The notes: generated from the sequence alone by a model not told the origin. DNA of 64,000 bases from IMCC26256 sp046081705 (GCA_046081705.1 JBJTWK010000021.1:1-64000), one strand, 5' to 3'. Shown: positions 32,411 to 41,303, numbered from the stretch's first letter. Translations and numbers: made by a program.

Positions 32411-33291
32411 TCGGCGCGCTCGTCGTGGTCGCCACGCCCATCGGCAACCTCGGCGACCTGTCGCCGCGCGCGGTCGAGGCCCTGGCGTCCGTCGATGTCG
32501 TCGCCTGCGAGGACACCCGTCGGACCCGGGGTCTGCTGACCCACGCCGGGATCCCGGGCTCGGGTCGGCTCGTGGCCGTCCACGCGCACAACGAGGTGGA
32601 GCGGGCCGACGACCTCGTGACCCGGATGCTCGCCGGCGCTCGGGTCGCGTACGTGAGTGACGCCGGTACACCCGGCGTGAGCGATCCGGGCGCCCGGCTC
32701 GTCGCGGCCTGCGTGGCCGCCGGCGTGCCGGTCGAGGTGGTCCCGGGGGCGAGCGCGGTGCTCGCCGCGCTCGTGCTCTCCGGGTTCGTCGCCGATCGGT
32801 TCGCGTTCGAGGGGTTCCTGCCCCGCCGCGGTCGCGAGCGCACCGCCCGGCTCGCCGCGGTCGCCGACGACGAACGGGTGCAGGTGCTCTACGAGGCGCC
32901 GGGCCGGGTGGCCGGCACGGTCGCCGACCTCGCGGCGGCGTGCGGTGCCGACCGGCCCGTGGCGATCGCGCGCGAGATCACGAAGGTGCACGAGGAGGTG
33001 CTCCGGCTCCCGCTCGGTACCGCCGCCGAGCACCTGGCCGCGGTCGAGCCGCGCGGCGAGTACGTCATCGTCGTCGGACCCGCGGTCCCGCGCGTCGTCG
33101 AGGTCGACGACGCAGTGCTGCTGGATGCGGTGCGCCGCGCCGAGGCCGCGGGGGCCTCGCGGCGGGATGCGGCCGCGGCCGTGGCCCGGGAGCACGGCGT
33201 GCCCCGACGGCGGGTCTACGAGTTGGCCCTCGCGATGGACCGCGGGGACGACGGCGGGCTCAGGCCGTCGGGTGGGCCTGCCCCTCGCTGA
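32407..33291 (+). CDS. rsmI: 16S rRNA (cytidine-1402-2'-O)-methyltransferase
   Basis: It methylates the ribose of C1402 in the decoding centre of 16S rRNA. The 294-residue protein has the tetrapyrrole-methylase-like SAM fold: VVVATPIGNLGDLSPRAVEAL, VACEDTRRTRGLL, YVSDAGTPGVSDPG and EVVPGASAVLAALVLSGF. A C-terminal helical region follows. The GTG overlaps the DUF192 stop. The last 32 nt overlap in antisense the end of the AbrB-like gene. Confidence 0.95.
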   Translation: MIGALVVVATPIGNLGDLSPRAVEALASVDVVACEDTRRTRGLLTHAGIPGSGRLVAVHAHNEVERADDLVTRMLAGARVAYVSDAGTPGVSDPGARLVAACVAAGVPVEVVPGASAVLAALVLSGFVADRFAFEGFLPRRGRERTARLAAVADDERVQVLYEAPGRVAGTVADLAAACGADRPVAIAREITKVHEEVLRLPLGTAAEHLAAVEPRGEYVIVVGPAVPRVVEVDDAVLLDAVRRAEAAGASRRDAAAAVAREHGVPRRRVYELALAMDRGDDGGLRPSGGPAPR

Positions 33292-33520
33292 GGCGGGTGA
33301 CGCAGGGTTCGCACACGAGTCGATCGGCGAAGTCGCGCAGGCCCTCGACCCCGCCGCAGAACGTGCAGCCGCGGTGGACCTTGCGCAGCACCACGTGGCC
33401 CTCCTCGACCGCGACGTCGACGAGGTCGCCCACCTCGATGCCGAGTGACCGTCGGACCTCGACGGGGAGCACGACGCGGCCGAGGCCGTCGACCTTCCGG
33501 GTCACTCCGCTCGCACCCAC
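33260..33520 (-). CDS. SpoVT/AbrB-type DNA-binding protein with C-terminal zinc ribbon
   Basis: An 86-residue probable transcription regulator. Residues ~6-50 form a swapped-hairpin AbrB domain (TRKVDGLGRVVLPVEVRRSLGIEVGD). The C-terminus has two CxxC pairs (CTFC and CEPC, 18 residues apart) that probably bind zinc. The GTG at 33520 has GGGAGG about 6 nt upstream; GTG 33505 is an alternative. It is divergent from metG and could repress itself or metG. Its 3' end overlaps rsmI by 32 nt. Confidence 0.8.
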   Translation of the reverse strand: MGASGVTRKVDGLGRVVLPVEVRRSLGIEVGDLVDVAVEEGHVVLRKVHRGCTFCGGVEGLRDFADRLVCEPCVTRLSEGQAHPTA

Positions 33521-33611
33521 CGGGTCCTCCCATCGTGGATCGGGTTCCGCCGTGCGCCGATGCCGGGCCTCGGGGTCGGTTGACGAGCCCGAGCGGCTGA
33601 CGATCGAACGG

Positions 33612-33617
33612 TAGCGT
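33612..33617 (+). promoter_or_regulatory. -10 box of metG (leaderless)
   Basis: TAGCGT ends 6 nt before the GTG start of metG. No ribosome-binding site is seen. Confidence 0.5.
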
Positions 33618-33623
33618 AGGTCC

Positions 33624-35162
33624 GTGGCCCCGCCGTTCTACGTGACGACACCGATCTACTACGTGAACGACGTCCCGCACATCGGGCACGCGTACACGAC
33701 GGTCGCAGCCGACACCTTGGCCCGGTGGCGCCGACTCCTCGGTGACGACGTGGTGTTCCTCACCGGCACCGACGAGCACGGCCTCAAGGTGGCGCAGTCG
33801 GCCGAGGCGCACGGCATGAGCCCGCAGGAGTGGGCCGACCGTACGAGCCAGCGCTTCCGCGAGTGCTGGGACCTCCTCGACATCACGAACACCGACTTCA
33901 TCCGCACGACCGAGGACCGCCACCGGGTCGCGGTGCAGGACTTCCTGCAGCGGGTCCACGACAACGGCCACATCGAGCTCGACGTCTACGAGGGCCTCTA
34001 CTGCGTGGCCTGCGAGGCGTACTACACCGAGGACGAGCTCGTCGACGGTGACTGCCCCGACCACGGCCGACCGGTCGAGCGGGTGCGCGAGGAGAACTAC
34101 TTCTTCCGGCTCTCACGCTTCGAGCAGCCGCTCCTCGAGTACTACGCGGCCCATCCGGACGCCGTGGCGCCCGAGTCCCGTCGCAACGAGGTGCTCGGGT
34201 TCATCAAGCAGGGACTCCGCGACTTCTCGATGAGCCGGACGTCCATCACCTGGGGCATCCCGTTGCCGTGGGATCCGGACCACGTCACCTACGTGTGGTT
34301 CGACGCGCTCTTCAACTACTGCACCGCGGTCGGGTACGGCGCGGACCCGGAACGCTTCGATCGCTACTGGCCCGCGGACTACCACCTCATCGGCAAGGAC
34401 ATCCTCCGGTTCCACGCGGTGTTCTGGCCGGCGATGCTCATGGCCGCGGGGATGGAGCCGGCGCGCCACGTGTTCGCGCACGGCTTCCTCATGGTGGGTG
34501 GCGAGCGGATGAGCAAGACCCGGCTCAACCAGATCGCGCCCGCCGACCTCGTGGAGACGTTCGGCAGCGACGGGTTCCGGTACCACTTCCTCGTCGACCA
34601 GCGGTTCGGTCCCGACGGCGACTTCTCGTTCGAGCAGATGGTCACCCGGTACAACGCGGACCTCGCCAACAACTTCGGCAACCTCGCCAGTCGCGTCCTC
34701 AACATGGCGGTGTCGTACTGCGACGGCGTCACGCCGGAGACGCGCGAGGACGGGCCGCTCGTGGCCGCGGCGGCCCGTGCGCTCGAAGGGCTCGAGGCCG
34801 GGCTCGGCGCGCTCGACTTCGCCGCCGGGTTCGGCGCCGTGTGGGAGTTCATCGGCGCGACGAACGCGTACATCGAGGACCGTCAGCCGTGGGCCCGCAA
34901 CAAGGCCGGCGACTCGGCGGGTGCTGCGGCCGTGCTCGGCGACTGCCTCGAGGCGCTGCGCATCGTGGCCCTGCTCGCCTCGCCCGTGCTGCCGCGCGCG
35001 AGCGCCGAGCTCCACCGACGGCTCGGCCTGCCCGGGGATCCGACCGGCGCCCGGGTGCCCGACGACGCGCGGTGGGGTGCCGTCCCCACCGCGGGCAACG
35101 CGCTCGAGAAGGGCGCGGCGCTGTTCCCGCGCATCGAGGTCGCCGCGGAGTCCGCCGAGTGA
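33624..35162 (+). CDS. metG: Methionyl-tRNA synthetase
   Basis: It charges tRNA-Met. The 512-residue enzyme is the short form without the C-terminal tRNA-binding dimer domain. HIGH is intact (PHIGHAYT, H19-H22), a connective peptide holds CVAC and DCPDHG (a partial zinc site), the anticodon-side signature WFDALFNY is present, and KMSKS is the variant RMSKT (about 294-298). It heads a two-gene unit with the TatD gene, whose GTG overlaps the metG stop. Confidence 0.97.
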   Translation: MAPPFYVTTPIYYVNDVPHIGHAYTTVAADTLARWRRLLGDDVVFLTGTDEHGLKVAQSAEAHGMSPQEWADRTSQRFRECWDLLDITNTDFIRTTEDRHRVAVQDFLQRVHDNGHIELDVYEGLYCVACEAYYTEDELVDGDCPDHGRPVERVREENYFFRLSRFEQPLLEYYAAHPDAVAPESRRNEVLGFIKQGLRDFSMSRTSITWGIPLPWDPDHVTYVWFDALFNYCTAVGYGADPERFDRYWPADYHLIGKDILRFHAVFWPAMLMAAGMEPARHVFAHGFLMVGGERMSKTRLNQIAPADLVETFGSDGFRYHFLVDQRFGPDGDFSFEQMVTRYNADLANNFGNLASRVLNMAVSYCDGVTPETREDGPLVAAAARALEGLEAGLGALDFAAGFGAVWEFIGATNAYIEDRQPWARNKAGDSAGAAAVLGDCLEALRIVALLASPVLPRASAELHRRLGLPGDPTGARVPDDARWGAVPTAGNALEKGAALFPRIEVAAESAE

Positions 35163-35926
35163 CGGTCCGGCGCTGGGCCGACAGCCACGTCCACCTCTTC
35201 TCGCTCGAGGAGGGCGTGGCCCCGGCGCTCGATCGGGCCCGGGCCGCCGGGGTGGACCGGTTCGTCTGCGTGGGGACCGACCTCGACACCTCCCGGGCCT
35301 GCGTCGCGCTCGCCGAGACCGACCACGACATCGCCGCGGTGGTCGGCCTGCATCCCCACGAGGCGCGCCACCTCGCCGAGCAGCGCGAGGGGATCGAGGT
35401 GCTCGTCACCCACCCGGCGGTCGTCGGCGTGGGCGAGGCCGGCTTCGACCTCCACTACGAGCACTCGCCGAGGGCGGAGCAGGAGGACGCGTTCCGGTGG
35501 CAGGTCGCGCTCGCGCACGAGCACGACCGCACGCTCGTCATCCACACCCGCGAGGCCTGGCCCGACACGTTCCGGGTGCTCGAGGCGGAGGGGGTGCCGC
35601 CCCGCACGGTGCTCCACTGCTTCACCGGCGGGCCGGCGGAGGCCGAACGTGCGTTGGCCCTCGGGTGCCACCTGTCGTTCAGCGGGATCATCACGTTCCG
35701 CAACGCCGACGACCTGCGCGCCGCCGCCGCCCTCGCCCCGCTCGACCGCGTGCTCGTCGAGACCGACGCGCCGTACCTGGCCCCGGTCCCGTACCGGGGA
35801 CGCGCCAACGAACCGGGCCACGTCGTGCACGTTGGCGAGGCCCTCGCCGCCGCGATGGGCCGGGACGTCGACGAGGTGGCGGCTGCGACGCGGGCGACCA
35901 CCCGTCGCCTGCTCGGCCGCGGCTGA
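35159..35926 (+). CDS. TatD family metal-dependent hydrolase
   Basis: A 255-residue TIM-barrel hydrolase of the TatD group, whose members have 3'-5' DNA exonuclease activity in some bacteria. The metal ligands are seen: DSHVH (H10, H12), GEAGFD (Glu), LVIHTRE (His), LHCFTG (His) and VETDAPYLAP (Asp). The GTG overlaps the metG stop (GTGA). In actinobacteria metG-tatD-rpf/DUF348-rsmA-ispE is a common order, and it holds here. Confidence 0.93.
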   Translation: MTVRRWADSHVHLFSLEEGVAPALDRARAAGVDRFVCVGTDLDTSRACVALAETDHDIAAVVGLHPHEARHLAEQREGIEVLVTHPAVVGVGEAGFDLHYEHSPRAEQEDAFRWQVALAHEHDRTLVIHTREAWPDTFRVLEAEGVPPRTVLHCFTGGPAEAERALALGCHLSFSGIITFRNADDLRAAAALAPLDRVLVETDAPYLAPVPYRGRANEPGHVVHVGEALAAAMGRDVDEVAAATRATTRRLLGRG

Positions 35927-36115
35927 GTCCCGGCGCCCGCACGCTGAGGCGGTCCAGAGCCGCGACCTGCCCCGATGCGTCGAACATCCCAGTATCTGGA
36001 TGCTGGATTGCCGCGCCCCGGGGGCATCAGTACCGTCCCCGGGGTCCCGACCCCACCTGCGGGTGGCGGGCGGGTGGCCCGTGCCGATCCGGTGCGGGCT
36101 CGGCGGAGCCAAGGG

Positions 36116-37681
36116 GTGCGACCCATCGACGGTCACTCCACCCGCGCCGGTGCGCGGGGCGGTCACCACAGCCACGAGGCCCGCGCGCGGCGGTACGCCC
36201 TGCGCACGGTCCGCCCATCGCCGGCCCGCATCGAGGCACCGGAGCCCGCGGTCTGGCTCCCGGTCGGCGACGCCTCGGCCGCCCTCGCGGGCAGCACCGA
36301 CACCGCCGCGCCGACGGTCGACCGCGACGCTCGCGGCCTCGCCCCGGCGGACCACGAGGCCCGCGAGGCCCGGGCCGCCCTCGACGCCGAACTCCTCACG
36401 ATCGAGGCCGCGTTCTGGTCGACCTCGGGCCGGGCCTTCGACGCCGCGGTCGCCGATCCCGTCCCCACCGGGGTCGGGCCGACCGAGGCGCCCACTCCGC
36501 GCCCGCAGCCCCTGGCGCAGCCCGCTCCGGCCCGGGTCCGTGCGCAGCGCACCCGCCACCGACTCGAGTGGATCGGCGCCGTCCTGCTCATCCTCGCCGT
36601 GACGATCGGGCTCGCCCGCATCCTCGGACCGGCCGACCCGATCCGGTACGTGCCGCTCTCGGTCGACGGCATCGCGACCACGGTGCAGACCCGGGGGGCG
36701 GACGTCGCCGACGTGCTGCAGGAGGCGGGTGTGGTCCTCGCGCCGGCCGATCGGGTCGTCCCGGCGGCGGACGCCCGGCTCGACGGCGACACCGCGATCC
36801 GGGTGCTGCGCGCCTTCCCCGTGACGGTGGATCTCGACGGGCGGACCCGCACGGTGCGCACGACCCGGCGCACCGCGTCGCGCCTCCTGCCCGAACTCGC
36901 AGTGGCTCCGAACGCGCTCGTCACGAGCGCGCCCGAACGGCTCGGTGCGGGGTCGACGGTCGTCGTGCGCACGCCGCGGCCCGTCACCCTCCAGGTCGAC
37001 GGCGAGGCTCGATCGCTGAGTGCGACGGCGCTCACGGTGCGCGAGCTGCTCGCCGCCGAGGCGGTCGCGCTCGGTCCGAACGACGAGGTGAGCCCCGTGC
37101 TCGACGCCGGGCTCACCGACGGCCTGCGGGTGCGGGTCACGCGCCTCGCCGCCGGACAGCGCACCACGCTCGTGAGCGTCCCGTTCCGCGAGGAGCGGCG
37201 CAACGACCCGAACCTCGACGTCGGCCAGACCCGCGTCGTGCGGGCCGGGACCGTCGGGCAGAACCGTGTCGTGTACGCCGTGACCCTGCGGGACGGGGTC
37301 GAGGCCGGTCGGAGCGTCGTGCGCACCGAGGTCGTGCGGTCCCCGGTCAGCCGGATCGTCGCCGTCGGGACCCGGCCGGTGGCCCGTCGGTCGCCGGCCC
37401 CCCGCACCGCGACGGCCGCGCCGGTCCCGAGCGTCACCGGTCGCAGCGAGACCGGGCAGGGATCGCACTACGCCTTCACCACGGCGTCATGTGCGCACAA
37501 GACGCTCCCGTTCGGCACGCTCGTGCGCATCACGAACCTCAACACCGGAGCCGTGGCGTCCTGCACGATCCGCGACCGCGGGCCGTTCGGACCCGGCCGC
37601 ATCCTCGACATGTCGAAGGACACCTTCAGCCGGCTCGCCCCGCTGTCCCAGGGCGTCATCCCGGTGCGCATCGACTGGTAG
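36116..37681 (+). CDS. DUF348-G5-RlpA-like cell-wall protein
   Basis: A 521-residue envelope protein. A ~150-residue disordered, presumably cytoplasmic N-terminus is followed by one membrane segment (about 152-169). Outside come three DUF348-like modules (about 175-345), a G5 domain (about 346-415) and a C-terminal double-psi barrel of the RlpA/3D type (CAHKTLPFGTLVRITN...IRDRGPFGPGRILDMS). This is the resuscitation-promoting-factor/YabE plan, with the lysozyme-like domain replaced by an RlpA-like one. I chose GTG 36116 (GGAG 7 nt upstream, good codon use). ATG 35975 would add 47 residues of poor codon use and is less likely. It probably acts on or binds peptidoglycan. Confidence 0.85.
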   Translation: MRPIDGHSTRAGARGGHHSHEARARRYALRTVRPSPARIEAPEPAVWLPVGDASAALAGSTDTAAPTVDRDARGLAPADHEAREARAALDAELLTIEAAFWSTSGRAFDAAVADPVPTGVGPTEAPTPRPQPLAQPAPARVRAQRTRHRLEWIGAVLLILAVTIGLARILGPADPIRYVPLSVDGIATTVQTRGADVADVLQEAGVVLAPADRVVPAADARLDGDTAIRVLRAFPVTVDLDGRTRTVRTTRRTASRLLPELAVAPNALVTSAPERLGAGSTVVVRTPRPVTLQVDGEARSLSATALTVRELLAAEAVALGPNDEVSPVLDAGLTDGLRVRVTRLAAGQRTTLVSVPFREERRNDPNLDVGQTRVVRAGTVGQNRVVYAVTLRDGVEAGRSVVRTEVVRSPVSRIVAVGTRPVARRSPAPRTATAAPVPSVTGRSETGQGSHYAFTTASCAHKTLPFGTLVRITNLNTGAVASCTIRDRGPFGPGRILDMSKDTFSRLAPLSQGVIPVRIDW

Positions 37682-37733
37682 CGCGCCGTCGGGTGGCCGG
37701 TGCACCGGTGCCCGACCTGCGACGATCTTCCAC

Positions 37734-38570
37734 GTGACCGTCCCGACCGCGACCTCGATCCGGGCGCTCCTCGCCGAGCACGGCAAGGCGCCGAGCCGGG
37801 CCCTCGGTCAGCACTTCCTCGCCGACCCCAACACGTCGCGTCGGATCGTCCGCCTCGCCGACGTCGGGACGGGCGACCGGGTCCTCGAGATCGGTCCCGG
37901 GGTCGGTTCGCTCACCGCCGCGCTCGTCGAGGGTGGGGCCGAGGTCACCGCGCTCGAACTGGACCGGCACGTCCTGCCCCTGCTCGACGCGGTCCTCGCG
38001 ACGACGGGTCACGCCGATCGGGTGCGCGTGGTGCAGGGCGACGCACTCACCGCCGACCTCGCCGGTGTCGTCGGCCCCGGTCCGTGCGCGTGCGTGTCGA
38101 ACCTGCCCTACAACGTGGCGACCCCCATCGTCATGCGGATCCTCGAGGAGGTGCCGGCGATCACGCGGCTCCTCGTCATGGTCCAACGCGAGGTGGGGGA
38201 GCGCATGGCCGCGGGCGTGGGGGGCAAGGAGTACGGCTCGGTCTCGGTGCGCATCGCGTTCCACGGTCGGGCCCGGGTCGTCGGGACGGTGCCGCCGAGC
38301 GTGTTCCTCCCGCCCCCCAAGGTCGACTCGGCGCTCGTCCGCATCGATCGCCACCCCGTCCCGCCGGTCACGGTGCCCTCCTACGAGGGTCTCGCCGCGA
38401 TCGTCGCGGCCGGGTTCGGACAGCGGCGCAAGATGCTGCGACGCGCGCTCGTCCCGTTGCTCGGTGACCGCACGCTGCCGATCCTCGAGGCGGCCGGGGT
38501 GGACCCGGCGGCCCGGGCCGAGACCCTCGACCTCGCGGCGTTCGCCGCCCTCGCCCGGGCGGCCGCGTGA
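37734..38570 (+). CDS. rsmA: 16S rRNA (adenine-1518/1519-N6)-dimethyltransferase
   Basis: KsgA/RsmA dimethylates two adenines near the 3' end of 16S rRNA. The 278-residue protein has ALGQHFLADPN at the start, the SAM motif VLEIGPGVGSLTAAL, ELDRH, GDAL and the catalytic NLPYNVATPI, then the C-terminal QRRKMLRRAL helical part. The GTG at 37734 lies 7 nt after GACGAT, an imperfect -10, so it may be leaderless. The ispE start overlaps its stop. Confidence 0.96.
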   Translation: MTVPTATSIRALLAEHGKAPSRALGQHFLADPNTSRRIVRLADVGTGDRVLEIGPGVGSLTAALVEGGAEVTALELDRHVLPLLDAVLATTGHADRVRVVQGDALTADLAGVVGPGPCACVSNLPYNVATPIVMRILEEVPAITRLLVMVQREVGERMAAGVGGKEYGSVSVRIAFHGRARVVGTVPPSVFLPPPKVDSALVRIDRHPVPPVTVPSYEGLAAIVAAGFGQRRKMLRRALVPLLGDRTLPILEAAGVDPAARAETLDLAAFAALARAAA

Positions 38571-39409
38571 GCCGCGTCGACGCGAAACTCACGCTCGCCC
38601 TGCGGGTGACCGGCCGGCTCCCGGACGGCTACCACGCGCTCGACGCGCTCGTGGTGGCGGTCGACGCGCCCGCCGATCGGCTCACGGTGGCCGAGGGGCC
38701 GGCCGGCGTCGGGGCCCGCGTGCACGGGCCGGAGGCGGCCGGGGTCCCGACGGACGCGGCGAACCTCGCGGTGCGGGCCGCGCTCGAGGTCCTGGAACCC
38801 GGGGTGGGCGTGCACCTCGACCTCGAGAAGCACATCCCCGCGGGTGCGGGGCTCGGGGGCGGCTCGGCCGACGCGGCGGCCGTCCTGCGGATCCTGCGCG
38901 CCCGGGCCGGTCTCGACGACGGGCGCGTCATGGCGGTGGCGGCCGCGCTCGGTGCCGACGTGCCGGTGTGCCTCCGGGGCGGGGTGAACCGCATGGAGGG
39001 TCGTGGCGAGATCGTGACGCCGCTCGACCCGGGGCCGCCGCTCGCGCTCGTCGTCGCGGTGCCGCCGTTCGGGTGCTCGACGCCGGCCGTGTACCGGGCG
39101 TGGGACGAACTCGGCGGCCCGACCGCGTCGCGTGTCGTCGAGGCGCCGGATGGCTGGGGCGCGGTGTGGGGCCCGACCTGGAGCAACGACCTCGAGCCCG
39201 CGGCCGAGGTCGTCGCCCCCGACCTCGCCGCGTTCCGCTCCCGGGTGGAGGCGGTCTGCGGGGTGCCGGCGCTCCTCGCGGGCAGCGGCTCGGCCTACGC
39301 CGCGGTCGTCCCCGACACCGACGCGGCGCGGCGAGCGGCGGCCGAGTTGGGCCGGATCGCCGGGGTGCGGGCCTGGGCCGCACGGGCGCCCGTCACCCCC
39401 GAGGTCTGA
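38567..39409 (+). CDS. ispE: 4-diphosphocytidyl-2-C-methyl-D-erythritol kinase
   Basis: It phosphorylates CDP-ME in the non-mevalonate isoprenoid pathway. The 280-residue protein is a GHMP kinase: AKLTLALRV...PDGYHALDALVV at the start, the ATP-binding loop PAGAGLGGGSADAAA (about 91-105), GADVPVCLRGG, and the C-terminal LLAGSGSAYAAV. The GTG overlaps the rsmA stop (GTGA). rsmA-ispE is a conserved actinobacterial pair. It ends ahead of a shared hairpin terminator. Confidence 0.95.
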   Translation: MSRVDAKLTLALRVTGRLPDGYHALDALVVAVDAPADRLTVAEGPAGVGARVHGPEAAGVPTDAANLAVRAALEVLEPGVGVHLDLEKHIPAGAGLGGGSADAAAVLRILRARAGLDDGRVMAVAAALGADVPVCLRGGVNRMEGRGEIVTPLDPGPPLALVVAVPPFGCSTPAVYRAWDELGGPTASRVVEAPDGWGAVWGPTWSNDLEPAAEVVAPDLAAFRSRVEAVCGVPALLAGSGSAYAAVVPDTDAARRAAAELGRIAGVRAWAARAPVTPEV

Positions 39410-39477
39410 GCCGCCGCACCGCGCTGGGCCGCGCCGGGCCGCCGGGCCCGAGCACCGTTCCGGGGCCCCGACGCGGA

Positions 39478-39503
39478 AGAGGACCGCCCGGGGGCGGTCC
39501 TCT
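39478..39503. terminator. Bidirectional hairpin terminator between ispE and bS22
   Basis: A perfect 12-bp inverted repeat (arms 39478-39489 and 39492-39503, 2-nt centre) lies between the convergent ends of ispE and the bS22 gene. It could stop transcription from both sides. Confidence 0.75.
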
Positions 39504-39521
39504 CCATCGATCGGGTTCGGG

Positions 39522-39623
39522 CTAGCGACCCTGGTTCCGACGCTGCCAACGCGTCTTCTTCAGCAGCTTCTTGTGCTTCTTCTTGCGCATGCGCTTGCGG
39601 CGCTTCTTGATCAGGGAGCCCAT
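39522..39623 (-). CDS. 30S ribosomal protein bS22 (AURKAIP1/COX24-domain peptide)
   Basis: A 33-residue basic peptide beginning MGSLIKKRRKRMRKKKHKKL and ending RWQRRNQGR. Length and sequence match the AURKAIP1/COX24-domain peptides that mycobacterial ribosome structures place on the 30S subunit as bS22. The ATG is at 39623. A minus-strand TAGGTT box ends 10 nt upstream, so the leader is only a few bases. It lies between ispE and tRNA-Gln on the opposite strand. Confidence 0.9.
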   Translation of the reverse strand: MGSLIKKRRKRMRKKKHKKLLKKTRWQRRNQGR

Positions 39624-39752
39624 GAGGCCGGTGAACCTACACGGCTCGTCGGGTGACGTCACATCGCGCCCGGACCGGATCCGGACCGGGTCCGCCCGCG
39701 AAGTCCCGTGGGCGGTCCGGGCGGTTCGGGGTAGGGTCGCCCACGGGGCGAG

Positions 39753-39826
39753 TCGGGGGTGGTGTAACGGCAGCACGGGGTCCTTTGGAGTCCCAGGTCG
39801 GGGTTCGAAACCCTGCCCCCGAGCCA
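39753..39826 (+). tRNA. tRNA-Gln (TTG anticodon)
   Basis: The cloverleaf is complete: a 7-bp acceptor stem (39753-39759 with 39816-39822), a short D stem GTG/CAC, anticodon TTG at 39785-39787 within loop CTTTGGA, T loop TTCGAAA and an encoded CCA at 39824-39826. The anticodon stem has one T-T mismatch (39781 with 39791). A TAGGGT box at 39732-39737 is a likely -10. glmU starts 62 nt downstream. Confidence 0.93.
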
Positions 39827-39888
39827 CGGAACCATCGACGCGACCCGGCCCCACCGGCCCGGCCCACGGAGAGGAGCGAGGAGCACAG

Positions 39889-41298
39889 ATGGCGGTCCAG
39901 CGGCCCCTCGCGGCGATCGTCCTCGCCGCCGGCGAGGGCACACGCATGCGCTCGGCGACGCCGAAGGTGCTCCACCCGCTCGCCGGGCGGCCGATGGTCG
40001 CCCACCTCGTCGACGCCCTCGTCGCGCTCCCGATCGAACGGGTGGTGCTCGTGGTCGGCCACCGCGCCGACCAGGTGACGGCGACCGTGCAGGAGGTCCT
40101 GACGACCGCGACCCCCGTCGACTTCGTCGAGCAGCGGATCCAACGGGGCACGGGCGACGCGACGGCGGTCGCACTCGGTGCGTTCCCGGAGGACGACGGC
40201 CTCGACGAGGACGACGTGCTCGTGCTCGTGGGCGACGTCCCCCTCCTGCGGCCGGAGACCGTGGCGGCCCTCGTGGCCCACCACCGCGACACGGACGCCG
40301 CGGCCACGCTGCTCACCACCCGGGTCGACGATCCGACGGGGTACGGGCGCATCGTGCGCGACGCACGGGGCGGGGTCGCCCGGATCGTCGAGCAGGCCGA
40401 CGCGTCCGAGGAGGAGCGTGCGATCACCGAGATCAACCCGGCGATCTACTGCTTCCGACGCTCGTTGCTCGCGCCCGCCCTGCGGCGGCTCACCCCGGCG
40501 AACGCGCAGGGCGAGTACTACCTCACCGACGTCATCGCCGTGCTCCGCGACGCGGGCCACACCGTCGCCGCGATCGCGGCCGACGACCCGTTCGAGTGCA
40601 TGGGGGTCAACGACCGGGCCCAACTCGCGATGGCCGAGGCTGCGCTGCGCGACCGCATCAACGGCGCGTGGATGCGGGCGGGCGTGACGATGGTCGACCC
40701 GCGCACGACCTACATCGACACCGGCGTCGTCCTCGAGGCCGACGTGCGCATCCTCCCGAACACGATCCTTGAGGGTCGCCCCACCATCGCGACCGGCGCG
40801 GTCGTCGGTCCCGACGTCCGCCTCGTCGACGCCGAGGTGGGGGCCGGGGCGATCGTCTCCCACGCCGTCGCCCGTGCCGCCGTGATCGGCCCGGGGTGCA
40901 CGGTGGGGCCCTACGTCTCGTTGCGGGCCGGCACCCGCCTCGCGGCGGGCGCCCACGTCGGCACGTTCGTCGAGACCAAGCACGCCGAGATCGGGGAGGG
41001 CGCCAAGGTCCCGCACCTCGCCTACATCGGCGACGCCACGGTCGGCCCGCGGGCCAACGTCGGCGCCGGGACCATCACCGCGAACTACGACGGTCGGTCC
41101 AAGCACCGCACCGAGATCGGGGCGGACGCCCGGATCGGGTCCAACACCGTGCTGCGCGCCCCGGTCCGGGTCGGCGACGGGGCGTACACCGGGGCAGGAT
41201 CCGTGGTCACGCACGACGTTCCGCCGGGTGCCCTCGCCAAGGGGGTCCCGGCCGAGATCGACGAGGGCTGGGCGGACCGGCTCGACGAAGGGAACTAG
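39889..41298 (+). CDS. glmU: Bifunctional GlcNAc-1-P uridyltransferase / GlcN-1-P acetyltransferase
   Basis: It makes UDP-GlcNAc for peptidoglycan. The 469-residue protein has the N-terminal pyrophosphorylase domain (IVLAAGEGTRMRSATPKVLHPLAGRPM, then GDVPLLRP and GYGRIVRD) and a C-terminal left-handed beta-helix acetyltransferase with hexapeptide repeats (VGTFVETKHAEIGEGAKVPHLAYIGDA, GAGTITANYDG). The ATG has GAGGAG about 7 nt upstream. The prs start is 5 nt after its stop, so the two are co-transcribed, as in many bacteria. Confidence 0.97.
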   Translation: MAVQRPLAAIVLAAGEGTRMRSATPKVLHPLAGRPMVAHLVDALVALPIERVVLVVGHRADQVTATVQEVLTTATPVDFVEQRIQRGTGDATAVALGAFPEDDGLDEDDVLVLVGDVPLLRPETVAALVAHHRDTDAAATLLTTRVDDPTGYGRIVRDARGGVARIVEQADASEEERAITEINPAIYCFRRSLLAPALRRLTPANAQGEYYLTDVIAVLRDAGHTVAAIAADDPFECMGVNDRAQLAMAEAALRDRINGAWMRAGVTMVDPRTTYIDTGVVLEADVRILPNTILEGRPTIATGAVVGPDVRLVDAEVGAGAIVSHAVARAAVIGPGCTVGPYVSLRAGTRLAAGAHVGTFVETKHAEIGEGAKVPHLAYIGDATVGPRANVGAGTITANYDGRSKHRTEIGADARIGSNTVLRAPVRVGDGAYTGAGSVVTHDVPPGALAKGVPAEIDEGWADRLDEGN

Positions 41299-41303
41299 GA
41301 ACG

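Noticed and set aside
35927..36115. Possible c-di-AMP (ydaO) riboswitch before the Rpf-like gene
   Set aside because: ydaO motifs often precede such genes in actinobacteria and GGCGGAGCC is reminiscent, but the conserved CCGACAGCTAAC and GTAGGCG parts are missing. Only a covariance-model search could revive it.
34883..37468. An 861-codon minus-strand frame across metG, the TatD gene and the DUF348/G5 gene
   Set aside because: Crosses three well-supported plus-strand genes and lacks any recognisable domain.
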